A stretch of 64,000 bases of DNA, from the NCBI RefSeq assembly GCF_016545825.1, contig NC_052614.1, positions 45,077,212-45,141,211 on the forward strand. The letters run 5' to 3'. The position numbers were made by a program, and so were the translations under genes. Below are positions 46,801 to 59,220 of the stretch, in pieces; position 1 is the stretch's first letter; each line of letters opens with the position of its first letter. The notes under the pieces were generated by a model. The model did no database searches. It was given only the letters and a program-made list of their open reading frames with translations, and had not been told where the DNA came from. The stretch comes from Eucalyptus grandis. Taxonomy: Eukaryota > Streptophyta > Magnoliopsida > Myrtales > Myrtaceae.

Positions 46801-47364
46801 CAAAACCAACCACCGTTATCAGCGTACTTCTTTTTAGATCGCAAAAGTCACGAGCAATCGAACTTTGAACCTCTAATGGTAAAATACTTAGTACTTCTAT
46901 GCACGGTACACTATGTGATACATGATTTTCACTAAAATTTCTTCTTTCACATGCTTTTCAAATTTACCTAAAATATACACACGCCCAATCTACACGACTT
47001 ATATATGTATAAAACACGAATTATATTCTACTCCGTGCTTCAATTCTTAACAATTTTATTTTCGTTGGTTATTCACATGTCTATGATCAATTACATTGCA
47101 AAAATGTAAAGTCATTTTAAACTCATGTTAGATATATTTTGTTTTTTTATGTTATCAACGTCCATCAGATGTCGAATCAAATCCTCATGCCAAAAATTCA
47201 TATCCGTATTTGCCTAATGAATAACTCATTAATTTCCAACCACATCCCTGCCAAGATTCTCATGATATTAAATTTGCCTCCTCTTCATTCTCACAGAAAT
47301 TTTAGATGTTTTAAAATTTTAGAAAATTACCTTAAAAAGTTCTAAATCTGTTCTAGGAAGGTCA

Positions 47365-47525
47365 ATTCGGTCTTCAACTTTTTGATTTTACCAATTTAAT
47401 CTTAAACATTTTAACAATCCATCAATGTAGTCCTATGAGATGTAGATATCCTAAACTTGAGACATCCAGGATTTGCTTATCTTAGCGAAATCGATCGATA
47501 TTCCACGTGATGTGTCGAGAAGATA
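47365..47525. repeat. 160-bp direct repeat, left copy
   Basis: The stretch from ggtcttcaactttttgatttta to gagaagata is repeated at about 50981-51142 with few changes (ccaggatttgcttat against ccagatttactta). The gypsy-type solo LTR lies between the copies. Segment A has only one copy (about 23540-23690), so the tandem duplication is specific to C. Confidence 0.8.
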
Positions 47526-50500
47526 TGTGACATCCTGATTTTCAGGCTCTGATTTCGATTGGTTAAATTGGACATTTCATTGACGCGACTACAGTGTTTT
47601 TTCTCTGGGTTGGCCACTCACGAGATAACTAGACTAGCTGGGTAAGCTATTAAGGACTTTAAGGCAGATAGACTTGAGAATTCGACCAAAAATAGATTTC
47701 TCGACCGTGCTCATCTTTAGAGGTCATTACGGCATAGTTAAAAATCGAATTAAGATCAGAGATAGGTCGGTTCGATTGAGATGAATGACCGATCGTGGGT
47801 GACTCCACTAAATTGGAAAACTCTCGTCGACTGGCACTAATTTGATTTTACTATCATTTTGGTACCCTTTGTCCGTATTTGAATCATCGAGATTTTCACG
47901 ACAATTGAGAGTTGCTAATGTGTCGAGTGTTTATGATACATATTTTTATCATATTATGTAGATAATTTCTTGTCAAGATGAATATTACATGATTCAACCA
48001 CATATCTCCCAGTTTGATTGGTATTGCTTAGAAGTAATATTGGATTTATAATTCATTGTGGCTCGAAGAAAATCGACCATGGTCATTTGTTCTAAAAAGT
48101 TCTGAAAACTACCTGATAGCCTAGGTCACACTAAAAACGCGCCCGAGTAAAATTAACTGTCAATCTGAGTCCGATTTCAGAAATTGAAGATTTTGTCATG
48201 TCACAAGCTATTTTAGGAACGTCAACTCATCCTCCAAAGATTCTTCAGAAATTCCGAGATTTTTGCAGAAAACCGTTTCAGACATTGCGAAAAATTAGCG
48301 GAAATTCGTATGGGCTGAATTAAAGGAAATTTGGACTTCCCAGTCAAGCCTTTGAGTGTCAGGGACTTACAGAAAAGTATACGGGATTTTTCTTCATTAA
48401 GATTGGACCCCAATTGAAGAAATTAAATGAAGAAATTGAAGATAAATTGGTGAAATTCGGAGCTATGAAAGGAGGCTGCATTTTTGGCATTAAAAGTGGA
48501 TTATTTGTGATTTATTGAGCAAGAAAGAATTATGGGGGAGACATGTAATCAATGGAAGGGATAAATGTTTGACTTTGGGCCCCTCCACCTTGGCTTTCCT
48601 TGCACGTTTCTTAGCCGACACCCTCCTTCGCACATATGCTTCTCTTTCATTTTTCTTTGTTGATTTCCCTCAGCCATTTCACCAATTTCCTCACTCGCTT
48701 CTTCACCCCTTCATTTGCTTCTTTGGATTTCTTTCATCTTTTCCCATGAACAGCTCCACTCACCGAAACCCCAAGCTCCCACGCCGTCCACCAATTTTTG
48801 TTCCCCACCGAAGAACCCCACTCATGAGGTCAACACAGCAAAGCTCCCAGGCGATTTGTTGACCCCTTGAAGCCGCGTCCACCGAAGCCGCTCGCCGCTT
48901 GTCTGTTTCTCCCTCACGCTCAGTCAACTTGACTGAAGAAGCACCGCTCCAACGTCTTCAATTTCTGCTTAGCTTGCTGCCACTCGTCCGCTTCTCCATC
49001 TGCCATCATCCCCTCTCCGTTCGTTCCTTGGATGCCAGCGCGTCCGGTCATCAATTAGCCTTGAAGACCGAAGCTGGCGTGCGTCTCTCGCGGCTCAGAC
49101 GAAGCTGCCCCTCTCCTTCTTCATTCAGCTCAATTGAAGACCGAAGCCCACGTGAATAGCAGTAGCAACATCGGCCCATCTTGTTCAGCTCACAGTTGGT
49201 TGAAATCAGCTCAGCCCATCTCCAGCAGAATTTGAAGTCAGCCCATTTCAGCCCAAATTCAGCCCAAAGAATTATTAACTCGGCCCAGCTTTTTGAAGCC
49301 CAGTGAGTTCTTGAGGCCCGCACAGTCAAGCCCATTTCCGAGCCCAAGCCCGCGGAGCCAGGCCTGGTCTGAGTGTCCATCGACGCCGCCGAAATTTTGG
49401 AATTTGATCGTCGTCGCGTCGTCGTCGCAGTGCCCCGGTCTTCGCTTTGCGCAAGTGAGTTTTACTCACTAATGCATTTTTAGTTTGCTAATTATACTTA
49501 AAGGTTGATTAGTGTTAATTAAGTGTAATTAGGTGGTTAGATTAGAATAGATTAGTGATTATTAGTTGATTGCATTGCATATTAGTTAGGTGGTTAGTGT
49601 GCTTAGATAGAGAATTGCCTATAGTATTTATTGGATGCTTCTTGGGATTTTTCCGACCCTTATCGGGTGTTAATTAGGCGATTCGGGCCTAATTGGAATT
49701 TTTAGGAATTAAATATTAATTTTCGAAATTAATTATTTAATTATTTATTTTCTGGAAATTCAACTAGGACGGCCAGTGACCAGAATTTTATGCTGATGAT
49801 CATGGCACAGTCCGTTTATTTAATTGAGCTTTATATTGTGCTAAATTGAATTTATTGTATTTATTTATTTAATTTTTGAAAATAATTATTTAATTATTTA
49901 TTTTCCGGAAATTCAACCGGGATGGTCGGTGACCAGAATTTCGTGCTGATTGTCGTGGTGTAGTCCGTTTATTTATTTGAGCTCCACATTGTGATTAATT
50001 AAATTGATTGTGCAATTTAAGGAATTATTCCTTAATTAATTGAAATTGAGTGGAATTGAATGATTGATTGGTAGATGGCACCTTAAAGAACGCACGTAGA
50101 CCATCTGTTACTTATGTCACCTTGGCGAAAGCGACGCCCGAGAGAATTAATGGAGCTCTGTGACTAAGTGTATTATTGGAGGTTTTATGGGATGGAGTGA
50201 ATGACCTAGAAATGGTCCGACCGGCATGTAATCGACTAAGGCAATTGATCTTTGCCTTGATTGTTGTGACTCAATTGATTGAATGAGAATGATCGTGAGT
50301 GGTCTTGTTGGCGTGAAATCGACTAGGTCGATTTGATCGATGCTTCGATCTGTGATGTGATTGCTTAGATGCTTATTTGATCTAAGCTAATATGCAGGTG
50401 GAATATGAGGCCAAGGTAAGTCCTCTAACTCGTGTGGTGCATAGGCAGTTTTAAGGTGTATTAGTTTACTAATCGGGTCTTAGGGGGTAGAACTTGCTGA

Positions 50501-50958
50501 GACGTTGTCTCAATGGTTATTGAATAACCATTTCAGGACCCGGATGAGGAGCTTAAGGAGGAGGAACCTGACGAGGAAAACCCTGATGAGGGACCCGAAG
50601 AGGAGTACGTGGAGGAGGACCCCAAGGATGACCCGAGTACGACCCGGATGAGGACTAAGATCCCGTCCTGTCTTGTCTGACCTTGTCTGCATGTGAATAG
50701 ATGTTAGATCAGACTTACGTCTATATAGTATTGTAGAGTACTATGAGATGCGTGTAAAAAGGTGTGGTTGTGAATTTTCAGTATGAAAAAATATGGCCTA
50801 CTTTTCTATTCCATTGTTTTATTGTCCGGGGATTTATAATTGCTTCCGCATGTGCATATATAAATGAAAGGGTCCGCGATACATAATCCTGGAATATTGC
50901 ATTTTAAAATCGACCAAAAGTAAGGGATGCGCGTGTGCCTGAGGATCGGGGCGTGACA
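47526..50958. mobile_element. Solo LTR of a Ty3/gypsy element (3433 bp, Tekay/Del-like)
   Basis: Starts TGTGACATCC, ends GGGCGTGACA, flanked by agata on both sides (47521-47525 and 50959-50963). The reverse-complemented end, TGTCACGCCCCGATCCTCAG, is a terminus I associate with Tekay/Del chromovirus LTRs, and multi-kilobase LTRs are usual in that lineage. It contains a repeated piece ('gggatggtcggtgaccagaattt', about 49769 and 49919), an acidic open stretch (50535-50655) and a donor-like gcaagtgagt (49451). No reverse transcriptase, so a solo LTR. Confidence 0.85.
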
Positions 50959-50980
50959 AGATATATCATGTTGATGTCAT

Positions 50981-51142
50981 CGGTCTTCAACTTTTTGATT
51001 TTACTAATTTAATCTTAAACATTTTAACAATCCATCAATGTAGTCCTATGAGATGTAGATATCCTAAACTTGAGACATCCAGATTTACTTATCTTAGCGA
51101 AATCGATCGATATTCCACATGATGTGTTGAGAAGATATATCA
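50981..51142. repeat. 160-bp direct repeat, right copy
   Basis: Second copy of 47365-47525, ending ttgagaagatatatcatg. That is the uninterrupted form of the site into which the solo LTR inserted in the first copy. Confidence 0.8.
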
Positions 51143-51841
51143 TGTTGATGGTTACATGACATGACAATTGAATTGAGTGATTTTAAAAATTTAGACATTG
51201 TATAAAATGAAATGAAATACATAGCAAGTGGATATAATATGACTGATTGGTCACTTTCTATCGATCGTGTGATCTAAACATGAAATGCTTTTTTCTAACA
51301 CACCATTGCTCCCTGAAATTTAGAAGCAAGAAAACAATCAAATTTCAAGAAACAGAGGGAACCAAATGATCAAAGTACAAACGAAATCAGGAATACTATG
51401 GAAAGCCAAGAAATCTTATGCCACTGCCAACTCCCTAACCCTTTTTTTTTCTTTCTTTATTTTTGTTTTGGTCCTATCAGTCTAGTTTTGAGAACTTCGA
51501 GCCAAGGAAAAGAGGAACAAATAACAAAATCGAGTGCAGGACAAGATCCGACGGCCGCAGGTCGACACTATTTTTGCCCAACTTGTCTCGCGTGGATGGA
51601 GCACGAAATGCCGCCGTTGCCCGGTGACGATCCTACTTCTCCTACTCCTCCTCCTCCTCCTCTTCTCATTTGCGAGCATTGTTGGCTAACTTAATAGCAC
51701 TTTCACGACCCCAAGGTCTCGATTTTCAAAACCGTTTAATCACGTGGGTCCCATTACAAGGCCAACATGATTAAAGGTTCAAGCGAGCTTGTTCTACTGG
51801 TCTATGAACCGTAATATATATATATTTTCTTTTTTCAAAAG

Positions 51842-52077
51842 AACTTGGATTGATTCTTGATGGTCCGTATTTAGAGGCGGAGGGTCTCAAAGAAGAACTT
51901 GTTGTGGAACTTGCACGGGATTCGGGCGGGACCCTCCGATTCGGCGGTCGAAACTGCGATTACTGTTCGGCAAAAGTAGCTGCAGGTGAGAGCTGTGTTG
52001 AGAGGAACTTTCTTCCTCAAGAACTACTGACGGAGAGTCTTTATGAAGGATTAGCCTTGAGACTAGGCTTTGGATAA
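51842..52077 (+). pseudogene. Unrecognised conserved reading frame, copy in C
   Basis: Open from the acceptor-like ttttttcaaaag at 51831-51841 to the stop TAA at 52075. It encodes LDGPYLEAEGLKEELVVELA, then LRFGGRN, three Cys and LLTESLYEGLALRLGFG. The same frame in D (60933-61160, minus) is also open. There is no ATG; it may be a captured 3' exon. I do not recognise it. Confidence 0.4.
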
Positions 52078-52227
52078 CTAGATTTATGCTCCGATGGAGA
52101 TCTTGATCTGATTCGACCCTAATTTTGAACTCATCAATAAGCAAGGGAATTTTTGGGAGTTCACGCGATTACTTCAACGAATTCAAGGGTCGAGGTATAT
52201 ACCGGTCAGGGTTGGACGAATAAATAC

Positions 52228-53158
52228 TGTGATAGCTAGTATAAGCACCTAGAGGGGAGTGAATAGGTGTAAAAACAATTTCTCGTGATAAGTGAGCAGC
52301 ACTAATTGACAATAGAAAGGGAATTCGTCTTTTGTAAACAAAACGAATTACGATCAAAGTAAAAGAGAGTAGGGAAGAGAATATGAACACATAGATTATA
52401 GTGGTTCGGCTTAATCCAAGCCTATGTCCACTCTTCCACATTGACAGCCCACTGGCTGGATTCCACTATGAACAAAAGAGTTGTTACAGAAAAGCTCTTC
52501 CTTGATTCCACAGTGTAGAGACTCTTCTACACTTCCTCGAGGTCTCTCAAAGATATGGACTCTCTTTTGTGTACAAGATTTCGCTCAACAATTTAATTGA
52601 CTAAGAACAAGGAGCTTCAGACTTTGGAATTCTTCTATCGCGCACACACTCGAACAACTGGAACGTCTTCCTTATATACTCTTTTATGCCATCATACCCG
52701 TTGGCACTTACCAAAGGAATTCTTCCAATCTACCCGTTGGACATAATCAATTAGGAAGATCTTCGAGCTATTTAAGGAACATGACGATAGCCCATCAATC
52801 CTACTCGCCCATACAATCAGGATTTAGGTTTCCATAAGTAGAACCTTCCAAGTATACTTCGCCAATCAACGGATCCAAAATCCCTGAATCAATCTTGATT
52901 TGAATAAAGGATTCCGACATGCTACATCCAACCAAGAGATCTTCTCCAGTCGATAAAGTCAAATCCTTAACGAAACATCCGGTTTTGGATGAGCCTTCTT
53001 CGACGGTCTAGAAAACTGTCAATGAGGATAGACTTTGAGTCTTGAGTCTGGCAGTCCGGAGGTCTTCAGACTTTGATAAAAGAGTCTACAAGTCTTCAGA
53101 TTAGACTGATGGAAACGTTTTGTCAGCTTCAAAACACTCAAGGAAGTTTTCTCCAACA
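52228..53158 (-). mobile_element. 3' LTR of a Sirevirus-like Ty1/copia element
   Basis: On the minus strand it starts TGTTGGAGAAAACTTCC and ends CTAGCTATCACA; 931 bp. It directly follows the polypurine tract at 53159-53172. The left flank aatac (52223-52227) should be the target duplication, but the partner lies beyond the lost 5' end. Confidence 0.8.
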
Positions 53159-53172
53159 ATCTCCCCCTTTTT
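53159..53172 (-). other. Polypurine tract
   Basis: The minus strand reads AAAAAGGGGGAGAT immediately before the LTR, the plus-strand primer site typical of Sireviruses. Confidence 0.85.
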
Positions 53173-53495
53173 GATGGTGACAAAACTTTCCTGTAGATTT
53201 AGATAACTTTGACCTGCAAAACATTACTCAAGCAAAAATAGATATCTCACAAAAATAAATGGCTTAGTAATAACACTAGAATCTGCATTCACAAAAAGTA
53301 GGTTAGTCTTGTAAATGAGTAAAGCCATGAGATATCAATAGTACTTAAGATAAACAAATGTTCAAATAGTCAAATCCAAATAGCCAAACACAAAAGACAA
53401 GTCACAAAAGTTCAAAGTTCAAAGATTGAAATCTGCACCACATCTCTCCCCATTTTTGTCATCATTAAAAATGTAGAGATGAAAAGAGAATGGAT

Positions 53496-55591
53496 TTAAG
53501 ATTGCTTGGGAACACGAACAAGCTGGAAATCTCTCATTGACTGGACAATCCCTTCTAGTTTTTTCAAATCCTCCTTCAGTTGCGCTACATCTTCACCTTT
53601 GGCATTTGCTTGAACTTGAAGAGCAAGGGCATGAATTTGATCATGTAAAGAAACTGAAGAGGTTTGACCTGCATTTTGCAAATTCTGTACTTCGCATCCC
53701 AGAGCATAAATCTGGCCTCTCATCTCCAAAAGAACATCAAGAATTCTGCGAAAGTCTGCTGAATTGTCTGTCTGAGTACTTGCTTCTACACGATCAGACG
53801 AAGTATTGGCATATGATGGCATTTCAGCACGATCACACAGATTGGGTGACGAAACCTCATGTCCTTCTTCAGGAAATTGAGTTGCATAGATGTCCTCTGG
53901 ATCTGCTGGAGAACAACTTACTCCTTCACTAGTGGCAGGAAATGAGGACGTTCCTTATTTCTCAGGATCTCCCCCTGTTCCATGCCTTCAGGTGGAGAAA
54001 AGTGTTCCTCATGCTCTGCTTCCGCTTGATCTCCTCTCTCTTCTTCTTCTTCTTCTTCCTCAATTCTTTCCTCCACTGCTTCTTTCTCCTCTGCTTCCAA
54101 ATCTTCAGTCCTCTGTTCTGTCTCATCTATGTCTTTAGCTTTTCTCTTCGTTGATTCTGGAACAGAACAACTCAGGTTCTTCAATGCCATTGCAGAAATA
54201 GTGACATCATCATCATCCTCTTCATCCTCAATGATGAGAGTTCTTCTTTTCTTGGATGAAGCAACCATGGGTGCCTTCCCTTTTCGCTTTGCCACAGAAG
54301 AGACTGAATGAGTCTTGACAGGGGTTTTCTCCTTGAACTGTTCCATAGCCTTGGCAAGTTCCTTCAGACGCATTTTTGAGACCATTCGCAGTCCCACCAT
54401 CATTTGATCGCACGTTCGAACACAAAGAATCCTGGGAGGTTGAACATTCAAATATCTGAATAACTTGGTCACAAGAGCTGGATAAGAAAGTTGACCATTG
54501 CCCTTCACCACTGCCCTATACATGTGGAACATAATAGTGTGTGGAAGAGAGAATTTTTTACCAGCATTGATGGCGTACATCAACTTTGCCTCCGAGTTTG
54601 AAACGTCAGTCTTTGAAGTTAATTTTGGTCTAAGATAGTTAATCACTATCTTATGAAGCAAAATGTTAGACGCATTCATTCTTACATAAGAAATCTTTCC
54701 TTCCGTTCTTCTATCCTGAACAAGCTCCAACGTTGCACGAGCAATAAACACATTGATAGGTTGATATCTCCCTCTTTCAACCCCAATCACATCAGCCAAC
54801 ATATTCATGTCCACCACATAGTCCTGATCTCAGACACTAAAAGAGAAGCTATTCGCATCCAAAATACTGAGATTTGAATAGAAATAAGCAGCAAGTTCAG
54901 CATACGCTTCTGTAGATTCAAAACAAAACTGTTCAAGTTGAAGTAGACTGAATTTTTCCCGCAGATTAACATTCATAGAGTCAAGAAAGTCAAAGTCCAC
55001 ACTTCTAGGGTTTATTACCCCATGCTTCAGCAATTTGGAGTACAGTTGCTTGTGTTCCTCTGATCGAAATAAATCCGTCCTTTTGCTTCGGATTTTCGCT
55101 GCAACACCCATTCTAGGTTTAAACTGACTGTACAACTTGTCATCATCGTTCCCATCTGGTTGATTAAATCCTCCAACCCGTGGATCACTTGGAATATTAG
55201 CAAAGGCTTCTTCAGCTGACCTCGCAGGGGCAATTCCCAAATGTTCCATGGTACCTAAGAAGAAGGATTCATTCTTATACCCTTTGTCCTTAAGAAACTC
55301 ATCAATGTAGTTCAATGGAGTACCACTCCTCTTCAAAGCATGGTAAAGCTTATAAATAAAAGAGGGCTTATGAGTTCTTACGGGTTCTGCGTCTTTGATG
55401 ATTTCTTCCTCTTCTCGATGTGCAACATCTTGAGGTCTAGATGGAGGCTTTGGACGCTGCTGAGAATGTTGTGGGCTCTGCTGCTGTCTAGGAGATTCTT
55501 CTTCTTTGGTGAGATCAAAGTGCGTAGGCCCCTCACGCATTTGCTGTGGTCCCCTGTTCGCGATCCTCGAAGACTTCATTTGAGACGACAT
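53496..55591 (-). pseudogene. Env-like frame of the Sirevirus-like element, broken
   Basis: Downstream of pol, as in the SIRE1/Maximus lineage, lies a long frame of unknown function called env-like. The first part (55591-54830, 253 codons) has a Gln/Pro/Arg-rich N-terminus and an AYFYSNLSILDANSFSFSV end. A single TGA (54830-54832) separates it from a same-frame continuation (54829-53918) with basic stretches, poly-acidic runs (EEDDDD, EEEEEEEE) and ALVTKLFRYLNVQPPRI. Near 53940 a shift of frame leads to a third part ending at 53496 with heptad-like leucines (QIHALALQVQANAKGEDVAQ). No signal peptide or membrane anchor is evident. The identification rests on position and composition. Confidence 0.7.
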
Positions 55592-56281
55592 TTTTCACAG
55601 TTTTTGAGAGATTCCAAGCTTGTTTCCCAAGAAAGATGAAAACTTTTTCGAGGATTAAAAAAGAGAAAAAGACAGAAGTGGAAGATCGGTGCTCTCTTAG
55701 GGTTTTTGTGAGTAAAACGAAGAGGAACCGACAGTATATAAGGCAGTCAAAAAGAGGCATACGAACAGTCGTAAAGAAAGAAAATATAAAAATAATCTTT
55801 TTAAAAATAACTGCCTTTTGGATAACTGTCACTTCAAAAATTACTTCTTTTCCGAAAAGGTAGGTTTGCAATAATCACGGAAATTAAAATAGCAATAATC
55901 AATTTCGGATAGATAATCGTACCTTTTCGAGATTTGATTTGAGAAATAAATAGAAATTACTTACAGTCGAGAATCTTGATTGTTTGAGACTTGAGAGCCT
56001 TTAGACTTTCAGTGCTGAGTCTGAACTTCCTCAAACCTTAAGATATTGGGTCTGGTACGAATAACTTCAAATTGATTTTTCTCCAAAGGCTTTGTAAATA
56101 TATCCGCCAATTGATTCTTTGAGTCAATAAACTGAATCGAAACTTTTTCATTTTGAATATGATCTCTAATGAAATGATGTCGAATCTCTATATGTTTTGC
56201 TCTTGAATGAAGAATCGGATTCTTGGTGAGATTGATTGCGCTGGTGTTGTCACATTTGATCTCAGTACATGAATTTTCAAT

Positions 56282-56746
56282 TCAAAAATCTCTTAGCTGT
56301 TGTTTTATCCACAAAATTTGTGGACAACAACTTCCAAGAGCTACATACTCTGCTTCTGCTGTAGAAAGAGCTACTGTACTTTGCTTCCTTGAAAACCAAG
56401 ATACTGTCCTGCTTTCAAGTAGTTGACAGGTGCCCGAGGTGCTCTTTCTATCAACTCTGCATCCGGCTAGGTCTGCGTCTGAGTATCCAAGAAGAGTAAA
56501 GTCTCTTTCTTTAGGATACCAGAGACCCAAGCTTGACGTTGATGCAATATATTTGATAATACGCTTTGCAGCACTTAAATGAGATTCTTTAGGGTCTGAT
56601 TGAAATCTGGCACAAATGCAAACACTAAACAAAATGTCAGGTCTAGAAGCAGTAAGATAAAGAAGTGAACCAATAATACTCATGTATAGCTTCTGATCAA
56701 CTTTCTTTCCTCCTTTATCTTTGTCCATCTTCAAGGAACTTGACAT
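56282..56746 (-). pseudogene. Ty1/copia RNase H remnant
   Basis: Carries IIGSLLYLTASRPDILFSV, GYSDADLAGCRVDRKSTSG and STAEAEYVALGSCC, the classic copia RNase H end of pol. The frame stops at 56282 inside what should be the last helix. It is separated from RT by a frameshift near 56840. Confidence 0.85.
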
Positions 56747-56839
56747 TGGTATATCAGTCTTTTTGCAATTCTCTAGCCCAAACTTTTTGATAAGATCGTT
56801 GTCATATTTTTCTTGATGGATAAAGATTCATTCCTTCAG

Positions 56840-57415
56840 TTATTTCACTTGAAGCCCGAGAAAGAAGGTTAGTTCACCCATCATGCTCATTTCAAATTCA
56901 TCCTGCATAGACTTAAAGAATTTCTTGCACAGACTTTCATTAGAGGATCCAAAAATAATATCATCAACATAAATTTGAACAAGTAGAAAACTTTTGCTTT
57001 CTTTTTTGATAAATAATGTAGTATCTATTTTACCTTTGACAAAGCCATTTTGGATTAAAAACTTACTTAGTCTGTCGTACCAAGCTCGAGGTGCTTGCTT
57101 TAAACCATATAAAGCCTTTTTCAGTCTGAATACAGAGTCTGGTTTCCTTGGGTCTTCAAAATCGGGTGGTTGTTCCACATAGACTTCCTCTTGGATAAAT
57201 CCATTTAGGAAAGCACTTTTGACGTCCATTTGGAATAACCTGAAATTCTTATGACAAGCAAAAGCAAGTAATAATCTAATTGCTTCTAATCTTGCTACTG
57301 GCGCGTAAGTTTTTGTTAGTCTATCCCTTCTTCTTGCGTATATCCCTTGGCCACGAGTCTTGCTTTGTTTCTTACTACCTTTCCTTTCTTGTTCATCTTG
57401 TTCCTGAAAACTCAT
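56840..57415 (-). pseudogene. Ty1/copia reverse transcriptase remnant
   Basis: RT motifs are in order: KTYAPVARLEAIRLLLAFA, FQMDVKSAFLNGFIQEEVYV, KALYGLKQAPRAWYDRLS and the catalytic YVDDIIFGS (56960-56971 encode YVDD). Upstream the join to integrase is disturbed by stops and frameshifts between 57415 and 57460, so no full polyprotein can be made. Confidence 0.9.
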
Positions 57416-57459
57416 TTAGCTCCAATGATAGATTTACCTTTCGGTTTAGGAGTCAATTC

Positions 57460-58008
57460 CTAGACATCATTAATGCTGAATTGCTTGAGTTCTTCTTGCA
57501 TAGCTTCAATCCAACTTTCATTAGATAAAGCTTTTTCTATGCTCTTGGGTTCTATTTCAGAAATAAGAGCCAAAGCACTAGATTCTTCCCGCCTTTTGGA
57601 TCTTGTACGAATTCCTTCATTAATATCACCAATAATGAGATCTTTGGGATGACTTGACTTATGCTTCCAGTTGCTGGTTGATTTGTCAGACTGTTGATAT
57701 TTTTCCTCATTTAAATCTTCGACGATCATTTGTTGCTGGTCTTTTGAAGTCTGAGCTGCTTCTAGAGATTTAGACTTTGTAGAGTTTGGAGCAGGTTCAG
57801 ATTCTTCAAGTTGAGTCGATTCATTTTGCATGGAGTCTTGAAATTTAACATTCATTGATTCCTCCATAGATTGAGTCTTTTTGTTATATACTCTGTAAGC
57901 TTTGCTTGTGATAGAATATCCAAGGAAAATACATTCATCTGATTTTTCTTCAAACTTACCAACTCGATCATTTGCATTTTTCAATATAAAACATTTACAT
58001 CCAAACAC
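57460..58008 (-). pseudogene. Copia integrase C-terminus and linker to RT
   Basis: FGCKCFILKNANDRVGKFEEKSDE and FLGYSITSKAYRVYN are the typical copia integrase tail. A low-complexity S/E/Q linker follows and then ALSNESWIEAMQEELKQF, the usual start of the RT region. A stop (58126-58128, TAG replacing a Trp position) separates it from the core above. Confidence 0.85.
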
Positions 58009-58212
58009 ATGAAAATATGAAACAATGGGTTTCTTTCCTTTGAATAACTCATAGGGAGTTTTCTCCAGAATAGGCCTTAGAAAAACTCTATTAATAATAT
58101 AGCATGCAGTAGAGATTGCTTCAGCCTAAAAACGTGAAGATATGTTACTTTCAATTAAAAGAGTTCTAGCCATTTCTTGAAGCGACCTATTCTTTCTTTC
58201 CACGACTTCATT

Positions 58213-59220
58213 TTACTCTGGAGTATATGGTGAAGAGAACATACGCTGAAAACCAGATTCATCACAGAATTTTGTAAAATCTTGATTTTCAAACTCACCA
58301 CCATGATCTGTCCGTATTCTTGAAATTACATATCCTTTCTCATTTTGGACCTTTTTAGCAAACTTTGTAAAGTAAGAGAGAGTTTCGGACTTACTTGCTA
58401 GGAAATATACCCAAGTGAATCGTGAGTAATCATCCACAATCACTAAACAATATTTCTTACCTCCAATGCTTTGAGTTTTGGTTGGTCCAAAGAGATCCGT
58501 ATGTAGAAGCTGCAGTACACGATTAGTGGAAACTTGATTTATTGGTTTGAATGAGTTTCTTACCTGTTTTCCCAACACGCATGGTGTGCATAGATAAGCT
58601 TTTTGGTATGACAGATTTGGTAGACCACGAACAAGTTTCTTTGCTGAAATTTTGACTATTTGCTTCATGTTGATGTGCTCGAGTTTTCTATGCCATAAGT
58701 TTGCTTCTTCTTGAATTGAGATTAGACATTGGGTTTCATTTGATTTGACATCCAAGAGGTAGATATTTCCATGTCTTTGACCCTTGAAAGACTGAGAAGA
58801 GTCTTTACTGGTTCCTGAACATATTCCCTCTTGAAAATTGATTTTGAAAACGGTGTCGCATAGGTGACTGATACTTAGCAAGTTGTAGTTGAGTCCTTCC
58901 GCTAAGGAAACATTACTGATCGTGAGGCTTCCAATCTTTACAGTTCCGAATCCCACAATTCTTCCTTTGTTGTTTCCTCCAAATGAAACTTTTCCACCAT
59001 TAACTTGAACAAGCTTTATGAAGCAATTTGAATCTCCTGTCATATGTTTTGAGCATCCACTATCCAGGTACCATTTAACATTTTTCTTGATAGTGACCTG
59101 CATTTAGAAAAGAGACTCAAGCTTTCTTTGGTACCCATATTTTCTTGGGTCCATTGATGTTAGTATGATATACGGTCTTTGCCCATACCTTCTTAACGGG
59201 TTTCCAAACCATAGGACATT
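58213..59220 (-). pseudogene. Copia gag-end, protease and integrase core, truncated
   Basis: 59220-59104 still encode the zone before protease (NGPKKIWVPKKA, then a stop). The protease has the active-site block WYLDSGCSKHMTGD (around 59070). The GAG-pre-integrase zinc knuckle is visible (LWHRKLEHIN, CTPCVLGKQ), followed by the core residues in HTDLFGP, VDDYSRFTWVYFL and RTDHGGEFEN. A TAA at 58213-58215 ends the frame just after FSSPYTPE. The upstream gag and the 5' LTR are missing: at 59221 the sequence changes to another LTR. Confidence 0.88.

Larger units (their letters stand above)
40143..52227 (-). repeat. Duplicated segment C (minus orientation)
   Basis: Same orientation as B and in tandem with it; inverse of A. 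It runs further out than B (to the equivalent of A 22115) and contains GRP6 with the truncated solo LTR, the 45.0-46.1 kb block, a 3.4-kb gypsy-type solo LTR, and the conserved frame at 51842. It ends at the Sirevirus LTR. Outside the listed features I see only AT-rich sequence without coding support. Confidence 0.85.

Noticed and set aside
48515..49380. Open frames of 86-115 codons inside the 3.4-kb LTR
   Set aside because: They lie in the transcribed GC-rich part of a solo LTR, show no domain and have no matching partner copy.
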